Assembly (NCBI GenBank): GCA_043228905.1
Contig: JBHGNT010000008.1
Span: forward strand, 7,068,001-7,132,000
From: Azolla caroliniana
Taxonomy: Eukaryota > Polypodiophyta
Reading direction: 5' to 3'
Length of the DNA: 64,000 bases
The translations under genes were made by a program, and so were the position numbers. Positions within the stretch are counted from its first letter, which is position 1. Each line of letters opens with the position of its first letter. This document shows, one piece after another, positions 1-11,930 of this stretch. The notes under the pieces were generated by a model. The model was not told where the DNA came from and made no database searches. It was given only the letters and a program-made list of their open reading frames with translations.

Positions 1-1229
1 CCCGACTTCAAAGACTTTGCATTTTTCATAATTCATAAATAAGAAAATCATTAATTACCTTAGAGGGTGCTTACTACTATGTACTTAATTATTGTATTTT
101 GAAGTGCATATAATAAATGTAACCTCCAAAATTGAGGGAAATCATGCATTTCACACTCACAACAATGATGTTAAAAAACAAAACATAAAACGATCATCAA
201 TGTACAACCTTGTGTAGGACTTTGGATCAGTTTAGTAATGGTGAGAGAATGAGAGATATAGAAATTATCCATGTCATTCAATGTAAAGGTATCTTCTATT
301 CATTAAGTCAATTGTAGACTTTTAACTAATGTGCCCCATGTAATGTGTGTTCATGCAAAAGGTATGTGGCAAATTAAGCTTAACATCTCAACAAAATATT
401 CAAAGCACTCTCTCAACACATTTGTCCCTCACAATGTTAGGTCATTATTGCACCCTCAAGAAGACATTATGGTCACTCATATCCTTGAAATGTGGTGGAT
501 GTAACACCCACAAAAAGAGATTTCCGACCTACATGGGAAACACTTATGGAAATTTCTTTTCAAGGAATTTCATGTGAATCGGAATACATTCCAACTTATT
601 CTAGATGAGACAAGGATTCACTTGAAAGGCTATATTGAGTAAATTACAAGGTGTTACATCAGTGACAAGAGACAAATACTTAGATCCCAAAGGATCAGTA
701 TTGTCAAGCCTCGTATGTGTACACATTGAACAAATGGAGTGGACCAAGTTCTTTGGTAAATAGAGACAAAGACACATTTACCTAGTCAAAACAAATCCAT
801 TTAATCACACAACATCTTGCTAGAGAACACAAAGGATAGATATTTAGAAGAATTTCATCAATGGACATACATTTGATTAGTTTAGGAAAGCTCATTAAGA
901 GTAATCCAAAAGATGTTGAAATAGCATGTAATGTTCTCACCTCTAGCGCTAGAGGAATATATGGACATAAGATAAAGTTTGATTTATTTTGTGGAATACA
1001 AATATAAAGAAAAGTGGGTGGTTGACCAACATTCCTTAACGGTCAAGATGCTAAACCAAGCAGACATTGAGCTCTATTGATCCCTTGCCGTTAATTATGG
1101 TTCATTGCTCCTACTTATTTCACTCCAATAGTTCCTTGAGCAAACACCTAGCGTGCTCCACTTTCGATTCCATGGCCTAAGATCCATAAGACAACATGTT
1201 CACTGAACACTATGGCTTAACATCTTAAC

Positions 1230-1701
1230 AATGAACTACTTATGGGTTGGATTACTTTCTAAAACTCCAAGTCATTGTATATCCTCCTATGCACATGGAT
1301 GAGAATTCACTTTAGTGGTTAACTTCTTATGGATAGAATTAATTCATAAAGACTCAAAAGGTGTTGTATATCTTGTTGTGCACATTGTGACATCTTCAAA
1401 CAAACAAGGGGAATTTTAAAATAGATTCAATCAAGAGGGGGTGTAAAGTTACGAACTATGGTTAGAATGAACTACTTATGGGTTGGCTTACTTTCTAAAA
1501 CTCCAAGTCATTGTATATCCTCCTATGCACATGGATGAGAATTCACTTTAGTGGTTAACTTCTTATGGATAGAATTAATTCATAAAGACTCAAAAGGCGT
1601 TGTATATCTTGTTGTGCACATTGTGACATCTTTAGACAAACAAGGGGAATTTTAAAATAGATTTAATCAAGAGGGGGTGTAAAGTTACGAACTATGGTTA
1701 G
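1230..1701. repeat. Tandem duplication, 236-bp period, two copies
   Basis: Copy 1 (1230-1465) and copy 2 (1466-1701) are nearly identical by eye. Both start at AATGAACTACTTATGGG and run without a gap into GTTAGAATG. Only a few substitutions separate them (for example GGATTAC versus GGCTTAC and TTCAAAC versus TTTAGAC), so the duplication is fairly recent. No coding sequence is apparent inside. Confidence 0.9.
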
Positions 1702-2078
1702 AATGGATCTATAAGAAATATAAGTAATGTTATAGATTGTTGTATACATTGATATCCATTTTTTATGTTAAAACTCTTAAGCACCTTCAAAGGGCAAGTT
1801 CTACCAAAAGCCTTGAATCTTTGTGAACCACCTTTATGCTCTTGTTATAAAATGCATGTTTAATTTAACAATTTGTCAATTGCTTGAAGAAGTAAAGGCT
1901 AAGTTTGAAGCTAATGAAAAGACTAATCATAATTGATGGAATGGGCTTACAAGTTTGGTGGGTTTCTCAAGAAAGAATACATTTGTATTGTTCTAAGAAA
2001 AATGGTTGAATAATATGTTTGTTTGTTCATGAGTGATCAATCTCTAATAACTCATTGACTTTTTCTAAAGTTTGATCT

Positions 2079-2699
2079 ACAAACCAACATGCACAATATT
2101 TTCATGTCCCACAACTGTATATGAAATTGAAAGTCCTATGATTCTTTACAATATTTATTATTGAGTTGTTTAGATTGTCCCCTTTTTCGGATCTAAACTA
2201 TTATTAAAATCCTTCTAATAACATAATTTACCATTTGCGATTTATCTAGGGTTATCCGGAATTAATTGTAAATAATAACCTTGACCTTATAAAAAACTCC
2301 TTCTAAATTAACACAACAAATAGTTATTCCTTCTAAACCCTAAACCTGAAACCTGATAGGATAGTCTTGGCATGGCCTACACGAGAAAGGGATCGAGTTT
2401 GTGTATATTTTAACTAATGGAGTATATTCTTTTTTTGGAAAAAAAGAAGACAAACCAACATGCACAATATTTGCATGTCCCACAAATGTATATGCAATTG
2501 AAATTCCTATGATTCTTTACAATATTTATTATTGAGTTGTTTAGATTGTCCACTTTTTCGGATCTAAACTATTATTAAAATCCTTATGATAACATAATTT
2601 ACCATTTGCGATTTATCTAGGCTCATCCAGAATTAATCGTAAATAATAACCTTGACCTTATAAAAAACTCCTTCTAAATTAACACAAGAAATAGTTATT
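2079..2699. repeat. 250-bp direct repeats flanking a LINE tail
   Basis: About 250 bp at 2079-2328 is repeated at 2450-2699 (offset 371). Both copies begin ACAAACCAACATGCAC and end near AAATAGTTATT. The 121 bp between them (2329-2449) end in the same 3' motif as the LINE at 8.5-11.4 kb. The duplication could be an unusually long target duplication from LINE integration, or a tandem duplication that happened to contain the tail. Confidence 0.85.
2329..2449 (+). mobile_element. Severely 5'-truncated LINE tail
   Basis: This segment ends with AACTAATGGA, a few bases, then a T-run, GG and an A-run (2412-2446). The same arrangement ends the LINE at 11353-11384 and recurs on the minus strand at about 58827-58860. 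Only 3' untranslated sequence remains and no ORF is present. It is assigned to the LINE family by this tail alone. Confidence 0.55.
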
Positions 2700-4974
2700 G
2701 CATCCAAATGAAATGTTTAAAATGAATCTTTCTGTTCTCACCTTTTTCTTAGCACCATACTAGAGTAGAGTGATCAATGTATCATGACAAACACCTTCAC
2801 TTCTAACACTTGTACAGGTTGATTCTAGAAAGGCACTTATGCAAACTCTAAAAACTCCTCCTCCTCCTCCTCCTCATGCAATGTAGTTTCTAATTATCTA
2901 ATTGACACCAAAATGAGTTGAAGGAATTCAAAGTTACCTTGCGCTCTCTATTGCTTGCATTGACATCCATTTCCAACCCCAAACCCATATCATCATTGTG
3001 ACATCAACATTCCCCTACACTTGTTAGGATGCTAGTTGAGCCATAATTCCTCCTTAATGCAACATAAGTATAGGATATGACTAACTAGTACATAACATCT
3101 TCCATCTTTCACAAAGTGGGGAGACACAATAAACGCATATCACGTCTCTTCTTCAACAACATCCATGTGTTAGGATGCAAGTGACCCAAGCATAGATTTT
3201 TATCAAAGGCATAAAACCCTTTGTTCATCTATGACAATGGTTACAAGCAATTGCCCTCTTTAGGATGTTTGGTTTTGACTCATATATTTCTTAAGTTACT
3301 AAAGGTGTGGATGTTGATGCAAGAGTGGATAATTTCCCAATATGGCTTGAAGATGTGCCCTTAAAGCGCACACAATCTCTACTCTTACCATGTTTTATCT
3401 TGGAGTTTTGTGATTTTCTTAAAAGGAGAGGGGGGCAGTGGACTATTTAGTGCTTGATTTTATTCGTGATTCAGAAACTTCTTTGGAGCATGACTTGGAG
3501 TTTGTGTTGGTGAGCTACTATCTTAGTTTGTTTGTGAGCTTTATTTCAAAAAGGATTACATTGTTTGGTGGATTATTTGCATTAACACATCATTATGAAA
3601 AATTTGTAAATGTCGCTTTTGTGAAAAAAATATTTGGTGATACAAAGAAGCTTACAAACTAAAGTTTGACATCACAAACTAGAATTCCAAGATGCCATGT
3701 CATAACAAACTAGAAGATGCCAAAAACAAAGCTTGTGTCAACTTCACAATATTCTTTCTAACTAAATTCATATTCTCTCTATTGAAAGAGGGAATTTTAA
3801 AATACATTTAGTGATAAGTGATAAAATATGAATTTGATTTGAAGAGTTATATAACCATTTATGTAAGTATCAAAGAACGATATTCTTTGAAGAATCGTAA
3901 CCATTTTATATGAAGGGACACAAATACAATTACAAATGTGCATCAACCCAATTTATTTATAGAAAAGAATACCCAACATTTATATTTTGAAAATATATCA
4001 TCGATTCAGTATACCTTCTAAATGATTTATTAACCATTCAAAGAGGAGTTTCTTCAACAATCCATTTTACCAAAATTATACCTTCTGCGAGAATTTCAAT
4101 TGTGCAACGTTGAATCATAGAAACCAAATGGTATGATATTGGATCCATTGTTTATATTATTTACTTTTATTATATATTGAAAGGACTTCGGAAGTTAGGA
4201 TGAGTATTTGATTATTGCTCGAGTTTATTAATGCCTTTCCCCCATGTGTGCTACCTTTGGTGACATTTTGTGTCATAAAGAAGGGGTATCAGTGATTTAG
4301 ATATGGAGAATGATATTATAGTGCACCGCAAGATGAATTAACACTAAAAAGTGAAAGTTCCAACTATTGAAATTGATCCAAGGGAACTCTTCTTTTCACG
4401 CACAAGACAAGGATGCTCATCGTAATGAATAAATAAAATTGCATGCAACTTTAGACCAGTAATGGGTTGTAAATAAAGTAATGATGGAATTGCTTTTAGT
4501 TCGTTAGGGTGAGAGTTCTTGTATATTTGTTTGTTACAAAACTATATACTCTTAAATGGTGATGGACTGTTTAGACATTAAGGTTTTTTCCCCTTCTAGA
4601 ATAGTTTAAAATTTGAAGGTGATAAGGACAAGGCCGGTTGGAGACATGGATATTTTGGATGCCTCTTAAGACATTCAATGTTTGACATTATGTACCGATG
4701 AAGAAATTCAAAGTTCAGCCTTACATATGCATGGCAAAATCACCAATAAATTCTAAGGTTCGCATACAAAGAATTGTTATTTGTAATGAGGTGACTAAAA
4801 CTCTTTTATTTTGCAATCACCTATCATATTTAGAAATTCTAAAGATAGGACTTCATCATTTCCAGAGCATAATTAGACTAATATGAGGTATAAATTCATA
4901 TGTTTAGCATTTATACCCATATATTTCAATACCAAAGGATAAAATGGGCTTTTGTGTATATGCGCTTATATTGT

Positions 4975-5475
4975 TGAAAATAGCTAAAGAGTGAGAGCTA
5001 AATAGCTAAGCCTTGAATGGTGTTAGCTAATTAGCTATAGATGTACAAGAGTAGTAGCTAACTAGCTAAATAACTATAGCTTGCCAAAATTACCAACCGC
5101 TAATTAGCTGATACATGTTGTTGTAGAACCTCAGGGAGTAACTCACGTGGATAATGTGTCTGGTCAACATGACGCTACAACGGACGAGGAGCTATTTGGC
5201 AATGTGGCTGAAGTAAGAGTCTTGCCCAATCACCTCCTTCAGATCAACATCAGGGTAAAAGCATGCAAGTGGAAACACTATTATAGCTAATTAGCTACTA
5301 AAATGGCCACAACTAATTAGCTATTTGTTTAGCTAGTTTTTGTGGGAAAATCATAAGGATGGTTTATGAAATTTTATGTTTTATTAGTTAAATACATGTT
5401 ATTTAATTTAGGAGAATACTCAAATATTTGAACTTTGGTTTCTGACGTAGTGGAACATGGGGAATAGTGCCATCA
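4975..5475. repeat. AGCTAATTAGCT-rich dispersed repeat
   Basis: Many near-palindromic AGCTAATTAGCT/AGCTAACTAGCT words cluster at 4980-5110 and again at 5283-5340. The part from about 5250 (starting near CAGGGTAAAAGCATG) to 5470 (ending near GTAGTGGAACATGGGGAATA) belongs to a dispersed family. Its distal half recurs inverted at about 11640-11825. Its start recurs inverted at about 12680-12750 and, degenerate, at about 7590-7660. The piece between the two clusters (about 5120-5260) is of more balanced composition. The family looks like a non-autonomous DNA element, but terminal inverted repeats and target duplications were not resolved. Confidence 0.6.
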
Positions 5476-5546
5476 TCTTAGGTCGACTTGAATGTCATCA
5501 AATTCTTGATAATCCTGAGTTCGAGTTCGAACTCCAAACAGATGGA

Positions 5547-5890
5547 GTACTCGACCTGTGGGTTCGACATGCAAGGCACTGTCCCATAGACGTGCCATAA
5601 TGTGTTACCATATGGGATGTACGGGAGATTTATAAGTGTGATGTGTGAGGGTGAAAGACTTAATGTTGTTGTGTATATGTGAATGTGCATAAGTATAATT
5701 GTGAGTGTGAGTAGATACATATCTGAACACATGGCACACACGTGTGTGCATGTGGATAGATACGAGGAGGTGTGAGTGAGTGATTAGTGTGAATGGCAAG
5801 GAGACTTGCACCCCTATGTATCTACCCCCTCTTGTAACTATTTAACCCCCTTATGGAGAATGAATGAAAAAAGAAAAGAGTTTGTTCTCT
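5547..5890 (+). other. Possible decayed LTR fragment
   Basis: The stretch ends in a GAATGAATGAAAAAAG-type segment followed by TTTGTTCTCTCTCTTC, which resembles the end of plant LTRs. It precedes SINE-like units and a copia remnant. No second copy, primer binding site or target duplication was found, so this is only a suggestion. Confidence 0.25.
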
Positions 5891-5904
5891 CTCTTCTTAT
5901 CGTA

Positions 5905-5985
5905 ATTACCTTACCCTAGTGGTAAGTTGTTAGCACTACTACCAGCATTGCGTTGTGGGTTCGAAACCCAACTCCCGCACCTCTC
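5905..5985 (+). mobile_element. tRNA-derived SINE-like unit
   Basis: An A-box-like segment (ACCCTAGTGGTAAGTTG, about 5913-5929) is followed about 28 bases later by a good B box (GGGTTCGAAACCC, 5957-5969). This is the bipartite RNA polymerase III promoter of tRNA-derived SINEs. No tRNA cloverleaf with a plausible anticodon arm was found, so it is not called a tRNA gene. A related head recurs in triplicate at 11.93-12.29 kb. Confidence 0.6.
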
Positions 5986-6010
5986 TATTATATACTTCTT
6001 ATATATCTCT

Positions 6011-6106
6011 TAATTCACTAGATGCCATTGTGAAATGTAGGGGTTGAACCCATGACCACCTAGTCTCCATTGGGCAACCTTACCAAGGGAGCTACATCCA
6101 TCTAGG

Positions 6107-6137
<31 letters not shown>

Positions 6138-6240
6138 ATATCTCTTAATTCACTAGATGCCACTGTGGAATGTAGGGGTTGAATTCATGACCACCTCGTC
6201 TCCATTGGGCAACCTTACCAACTTAGCTACATCCATCTGG
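6011..6240 (-). mobile_element. Two tandem tRNA-derived SINE-like units
   Basis: Two about 90-bp units (about 6011-6105 and 6142-6240) are strongly alike and separated by a CT microsatellite. Read on the minus strand, each has an A box (around 6081-6096 and 6217-6233, of the type GTAGCT..TTGGTAAGG) and a B box (about 6040-6052, GGGTTCAACCC, and degenerate at about 6176-6188). Each then runs into a conserved sequence ending near GGCATCTAGTG. Spacing and order fit a tRNA-type pol III promoter. Confidence 0.6.
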
Positions 6241-6257
6241 TCTCTCTCTCTCTCTCT
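6105..6257. repeat. CT microsatellites around a SINE unit
   Basis: Runs of (CT)n lie at about 6109-6136 and 6241-6257, bracketing the second SINE-like unit. They are ordinary simple repeats, possibly variable in length. Confidence 0.8.
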
Positions 6258-7250
6258 AGAAAACCAAAAACAGAGATACCCTCTCAGGGAAAGAAGTGCC
6301 CCCTCGGAGATTCCCGAAAGAAGAGCATATTTTGTTGACCAACAAGGGGGAGCCGGAAAGCTTTGAAGAAGCAATGAGGGACAACCACAACCGTAAGTGG
6401 TTGAGTGCCATGCAGGATGAAATGGATTCCCTACATGAGAACCATATATATGAATTGATGGAGCTACCGAAAGGAAAGAGAGCGCTCCAAAACAAGTGGG
6501 TGTACAAGATAAAACTGGGAGATACCGAAAAATCACCAAAATAGAAAGCTTGGATCGTGGTGAAGGGTTTCCAGTAGAAAAAGGTAGTGGACTTCGACAA
6601 GATCTTTGCCATAATAGTGAAGATGACATCCATCTAGACAGTGTTGAGCATAGCAACGAGCATGGACCTCAAGGTAGAGGAAGTAGATGTCAAGACAACG
6701 TTTCTACACAATGACCTTGAGGAGATCTACGTGCAGCAATCAGAGGGATTTGTCAAGAAAGGGAAAGAGAAACTGGTGTGCCGGTTAAGGAAGAGCCTAT
6801 ACGAACTAACGCAAGCCCCCGACAATGGACCAAAAGTTTGACTCCATGACCGATCAGGGATACCACAAGACGCAGGCTGATCACTACGTATTCGTGAAGA
6901 ATTTCGACGAAGGAGACTTCCTGATACTGTTGCTGTACGTGGATGACATGTTGATCGTCTGACGGGACCATATCAAAATTGGGATGTTGAAGAAAGTCGT
7001 CAGTCATTCGCAATGAAAGATATGGGTGCAACAAAACAAATTTTGGGGATGCACATAATTTGGGACCGGACGAAGAAATAGTTGTGGTTGTCACAGGAGA
7101 AGTACGTGACAAAGGTGCTTCAAAGGTTCAACATGTAAGATGCTAAGTCGGTCAGGTCAACACTTCCGGAAAATTGCAAGTTGTCTGAAAAGCAGAGCCG
7201 GAAGACAAAGGTAGAGAAGTCGGAAATGATGAAGATACCGTATGCCTTTG
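6258..7250 (+). pseudogene. Ty1/copia reverse transcriptase remnant
   Basis: Three frames together read as a copia pol segment. About 6320-6540 encodes the linker before RT (WLSAMQDEMDSL, KWVYKIKLGD). About 6641-6840 encodes EEVDVKTTFLHNDLEEIYV and CRLRKSLYELTQAP. About 6880-6960 encodes the catalytic segment LLLYVDDMLIV. The sequence after that (to about 7200) fits the post-RT region (SQEKYVTKVLQRFN). Stops and frameshifts are numerous. Gag, protease, integrase core and LTRs are not seen, so it is an old fragment of a plus-strand element. Confidence 0.85.
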
Positions 7251-7600
7251 CACAGGCTATCAACAACGAATAGTGGCAACAATGGAGCGAATAGTGGCGA
7301 GGTATGTGAGCAAACAATGGCAACAGACGAGCAACAGTAGAACGTTTGCAACACAAGTTCATGCAGAGCCGGTTGTAAGGAAGGTTGTAGTGGAATGAAA
7401 TCCTAAATCGTATCCAACATGACATTCCCAATGTGATGTTGCATGCATAATGGAGCATTAAATCCACCTAGGAATTTGGTATATAATTAAACCATTCTAA
7501 TATTTCCATTTATGGTGCACATGTACTTAAATATCTTTATTTGATCTATCACGTTTTCATATTCCCTATAATTGCAAAACAACTATAACTTTTTGCATAG

Positions 7601-7945
7601 CTAATTAGTTATGTCAAGGACATAACTAATTGTTCCCATTCCCATGTTTTCACATGCCACCCTACTAATTCTATCCAAATATGCATGGATAGGGTTTAGG
7701 GCCATCCAGTCCTCATACAACTCTGGTCGTACATGCTTCAACTTCACCTTACCTTTCACTCGAGTTACTTTATAGACTAACAACCAATCTATATAACTGA
7801 TCAATTTATTTGTTAGCACTGTAGGGTCAATACCCTCTAGTGACAGACCATATATATGGTTGAAATCCTCCTTTATCTTGTAGAACTTTGCAAAGTTCAG
7901 CACCCTAGGATAGGGAGGAACGAGCCACCTGAATTCAAAAATCAA
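7601..7945 (-). CDS. Unrecognised ORF fragment, 114 codons
   Basis: A 114-codon open frame with balanced, protein-like composition (for example the stretches LNFAKFYKIKEDFNHIYG and KLKHVRPELYEDWMALNP). I do not recognise the family. Its last 20 or so codons (7601-7660) run into the AGCTAATTAGCT dispersed repeat, so the ORF is either chimeric or part of that element. No promoter, intron or neighbouring exon could be assigned. It may be a captured host-gene fragment or a piece of transposon protein. Confidence 0.3.
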   Translation of the reverse strand: MIFEFRWLVPPYPRVLNFAKFYKIKEDFNHIYGLSLEGIDPTVLTNKLISYIDWLLVYKVTRVKGKVKLKHVRPELYEDWMALNPIHAYLDRISRVACENMGMGTISYVLDITN

Positions 7946-8548
7946 TACATGTTACCTCTGTTGGGACATGTGTAACTCAATCACATCTTCCCACAACCAG
8001 AATTCAACCCTAATAATTTAGAATCATTCTAGAATCTAGATATTTAGAATTTGATTCTAAACAAATATTTAAGTCTAATCATAAACAACCCAAATATGCA
8101 TAGATTCTAATTTTACCAAAATCAAACATAGATTCTAATTCTACCAAAATCAGATATGCATGTTATCTTATTCGCAACAAATATTTATTTCTACCATACC
8201 CACAAATTTCTGGTTAGAATGTATGTTTGCAACCCTACTATGAAATTGTTGATAGATATTCTAATCAGAAATTTGTTGCTTCCAAAATCAATCCTAATCA
8301 GAAATTTCTAGTTAGAATGTTTGCCTGCAACCCTACTATGAAATTTGCATATAGACATTCTAATCATAAATTTGTTCCTTCCAAAATCAACCCTAATAAA
8401 AAATTAATACAACCTCATTCTACTCACGTCAAACACTATTCACATCGATTTTAGAAATAAACGAAAATTCACCTGTTAGACTACAATTTCCACGACATCC
8501 TCGTCTGCGACTCCAACGACTTTGCCCTAAACCCTAAACATATAAATC
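7946..8548. repeat. AT-rich spacer with a degenerate tandem repeat
   Basis: Between about 8212 and 8425 a unit of about 98-100 bp is repeated twice (key words GTTAGAATGT, CAACCCTACTATGAAATT, ATTCTAATCA and TTCCAAAATCAA). Fragments of the same words occur from about 8000 onwards. No gene was recognised in the remainder. Confidence 0.65.
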
Positions 8549-11384
8549 TAGGCATATGAGGAGATCATCACCTCTGGAAGCATGCCGGAGGAATTTGGAC
8601 AGGGGATGATACATCTCATTCCTAAAACTGGTGGGAATGCCAACGACATTCACAAGTGGCGGCCCATTACTTTTCTCAATACTGTCTATAAGTTGCTCGC
8701 AAAAATCGTGGCACACCGTTTAACTCCACTTCTCCCTCAACTCATTCATCCATCTCAGACAGGTTTCGTTAGAAATCGGAGCATCCTAGACAACCTCTTC
8801 TCATTCTGGGAAGCAGTAGCCCTTGCCAAGCAGACCAACAAGAAGGTAGCGGTGGTGCTACTAGATTTTGAGAAAACATATGACAGGGTATGTTGGAACT
8901 TTTTAGAAAGTGTGATGAGGAAACTCGGCTTTCAAGATACATGGATCAAAGGCATTGCAGGATTTTATAGGAATGGCAGCAGTTGTGTTTCGCTGGCAGG
9001 TGAAAGGGGTCCCTTTTTCCGAATATCCCGCTCTGTACGACAGGGATGCCCACTAGCTCCATCCTTATTTCTATTATACGCCGAAGCACTCTCTTGCTTT
9101 CTCAACTCGCGGCATCCTAACCTACGTGGTCTTCCCATACCTCATTCTTACCAAAGCATCTTGGATATAGAATTTGCAGATGACACAACAGTCTACCTGC
9201 AAGGGGACTTGGAAAACCTCCAAAAGCTAGAAAGTGGGCTAGATTTATTTTGCAAGCGATCCAACGCCATGATCAATTGGCACAAATCTTGTGCAATATG
9301 GCTCTCTCAGGAAACACATCCGGCGTGGCACCCACACCCCGCTTTCAAATGGATCAATCAAGGAGCGAGCACCAAATATTTGGGCTTCCAAATTGGTTTC
9401 AACATACCGCCGGAGACTATGATTGCACCCGTTATCCTTTCCATTTGACAAAAGTTGATACATTGGAGCTCGAAAAAATTGTCGCTAGCAGGTCGCATCA
9501 TAGTGGCAAATCAGGTACTCCTCGCAACAGCATGGTACAGTCTATCATGTTGGACAATCTCCAAGGAAAGTATACATCAGATTCAACGACTGGTCCGCAA
9601 CTACATTTGGTCTAGTAAGGAAGACCATGTAGCTCGCGCCAAGGTGGCGTGGCCTATACTCACAACGCCCAAGTCGAGAGGGGGATTGGGTCTTATTGAT
9701 CCCCTTTCACAATCGAAAGCCTTACTTGCCAAATTTGTGGTGCGAGGACTCCAACTAGGAAATGATTGTTGGAAAATGCTACTGAGGTTACGTTTCACTT
9801 ACTTTAGGCCACGAAAAGGGTTCAATTGGGCCCCCCAAACGGGATGGATTCTAAACATGGATCTCAAACCTAGTTTCTCCCGCCATTTGGAGGATAGATT
9901 CAGTGCATCCATGTGGAAGGCATGGTGTGACATTCGTCGAGGGCTCAAGTGTGATCAACCGAGATCCGAACCTGCCTGGCTCAGTCAACGTATCCTATGG
10001 AACCCATGTCTCAAGGATGAATCTAATTAACTACTGGGATCACGTAAGGGGTTGTCATGGGGATACATTGCAGAAGGTCTAGGCAAAAGTATAGAATGTT
10101 GGTGACGGTTTATGTCAATGCCACTACAAGATCAAGTGAACATACTCCATGGAATCAGGGGCGGATGGACTATGGGATTGGAAATCATTAACGCTCTACT
10201 AATTAGGGAATCTGCTACTCAAAGGACGACAATGGAGAAATGGATAGGCCATGAGGAGGAGGGTTCTTTGATCTCGAGAGGTAGGGGATCACTAGACAGA
10301 CTCGAAGGCCCTGAATTGCGAGACACTGAGACACCAACACAGAATAACGCCATTCGAGTACTCGCGTACACTAGTCATAAATGGATTGTAGATCCTGATC
10401 CGATCAAAGTACAACCCGATTGGCATATATGTACTCATGAAAACACATAGCTACGTAAGGTCAGTTGGGACCCTTTGCAATGGACATGGCGTGATCCCTA
10501 CGCGGGGCAAGGAAGCAAACCCATCCCTTTCTTCCAATTCACAACTAGATTGGGTTACCACATTCTAGCTGCTCAAACCGCCCGAGAACCGGCTGCTGCG
10601 AAGGTCTGGCACACATTTCAAGTTCCCTCCGCAATAATCACCAAGTTTTGGCAGAAAATCTGGAAGCAACAACACGCGAGGCGAATTACCACTTTCCAAT
10701 GGCTGTTAATACATAAATCCCTACCAGTGGGAGCATGGCAAAGTGGGAACCTTAGCTCTCCTAATTGTGTAGAGTGCCCACATGTAGTAGAATCCATACG
10801 ACACGCTTTGTGGGATTGCCCAACGTCCCATCGAATATGGCGGGGGGTTGGCCGCTTGTTGCAATTATGCCAGGTGCAAGGTTCAATCAAGTGGGGAAAT
10901 ATATGTTGGCTATCATGGCAGGCTGCAATTGGACGATACGAGCATCAAGAGGAGGGGATGACTTTGGTGATAAAAGCACAAGAGGTCCTTTTCTCCTCCA
11001 GCGGCAATGTCCACCCTATTCCTCTTAATGACAAATCTCAAGAGGTGTTGGAATTGGTCAGCCCAATAACCCTTTGGATTCTATGGAAACAACGATGCAG
11101 GTGAGTCTTCTCCAACCAAACCGCCCATCCAACAAGGTTATTCCAAGAGATAGGGAGTGAAATTGTAGCCACTCTGAAGAGCCAATATTATGGCCTTAAA
11201 GGTGGCTCCGAGGGAGTTGAAAGACAACGCATAGCCTTCATCCAACAATGGTTGTCCTCTCCCTTTCTTGAGTCAGTGGGCTTCCACATAAGATGGAACT
11301 ATTGCGTCCCTTTAGGGATTTGTACATAATCGTCTCATTTGTAAAATTTTATAACTAATGGAAGGAGTTTTTTTTTGGAAAAAA
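8549..11384 (+). mobile_element. 5'-truncated L1-type LINE
   Basis: The element starts inside the RT domain, just after the in-frame stop at 8549-8551. It runs through RT and the C-terminal zinc-binding region to a 3' end at about 11353-11384 (AACTAATGGA, T-run, GG, A-run). The endonuclease and ORF1 are missing, as expected from 5' truncation during target-primed reverse transcription. No clear target duplication could be matched between the flanks. Frameshifts show that it is inactive. Confidence 0.85.
8555..11104 (+). pseudogene. LINE ORF2 remnant: RT and zf-RVT region
   Basis: The first frame (8555-9448) is an L1-type reverse transcriptase with the family blocks in order: HLIPKTGG, KWRPITFLNTVYKLLAKI, LLDFEKTYDRV, RQGCPLAPSLF and the catalytic FADDTTVYLQG. 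A frameshift near 9440 moves reading to 9455-10030 (LAGRIIVANQVLLATAWY, RGGLGLIDP). After a degraded stretch, 10475-11104 gives the plant LINE zinc-binding region (FWQKIWKQQ, CVECPHVVESIRHALWDCP). It normally primes and copies its own RNA at nicked chromosomal targets. This copy cannot, because of frameshifts, internal stops and loss of the endonuclease. Confidence 0.88.
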
Positions 11385-11639
11385 GACAGTTAGAAAAAAA
11401 AGAAATATATAGGTTATATGTTAGTATATAAGTTGTATTTGATGCACACCTTGATAAACAAGGAACTGGTTTTGTGTTGGCGGTCTGATGGCACAATGTT
11501 GATTTTTGAGATTTTGTGTTATTGCAGGCGCTTTGTTTTCGTTCATAATCATAGCGCTCCATTCTGTTTGAATTTTGGTGTAAAACTCAGGATTGGAAGG
11601 ACTTTGGTGACATTAAAGTTGAGTTTACATTAGTGCATT

Positions 11640-11825
11640 ATTCCCCATGTTCCACTACGTGTGTGATCCCAAATTCAAAATTTTGAGTATTCCCAAGTTT
11701 CCCTCACCATAATAAATCATATGTATTTAATTATTAAATCAAACAAATTTTGTAAATGATCCTTAAGATTTGCCCACAAAAATTTAGTTAAACAAATAAT
11801 TAAATAGCTATGGCATAGAATGTAA
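11640..11825 (-). repeat. Inverted copy of the 5.3-5.47 kb repeat
   Basis: Read on the minus strand, this segment matches 5315-5470. Shared blocks include TTATTTGTTTAACTA/GCTA, TTTTTGTGGG, AATACTCAAAATTTTGAA and GTAGTGGAACATGGGGAATA. It shows that the element is a dispersed family rather than a local low-complexity accident. No ORF is present. Confidence 0.7.
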
Positions 11826-11930
11826 TAAACGTGTTCGTGCAAGCATTCAAACGTTTGAAAACGAACATGTTTGAAAAGGGAAAAATGGCACTGGTTTTGT
11901 TTTCTTTTTTCATTTACAATTATTATAAAT

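Larger units (their letters stand above)
1..4974. other. AT-rich intergenic DNA, no gene recognised
   Basis: I see no convincing coding region here. The open frames are short (about 60-76 codons), have low-complexity composition and match no family I know. The stretch holds two direct duplications (1230-1701 and 2079-2699), a truncated LINE tail (2329-2449) and a short CTC microsatellite (about 2856-2875), annotated or mentioned separately. The rest may be very old transposon remnants, but nothing can be named. Confidence 0.6.

Noticed and set aside
8227-8454. 75-codon ORF in the 8.2-kb tandem repeat
   Set aside because: The frame simply follows the repeated units. No homology, and the repeat explains it.
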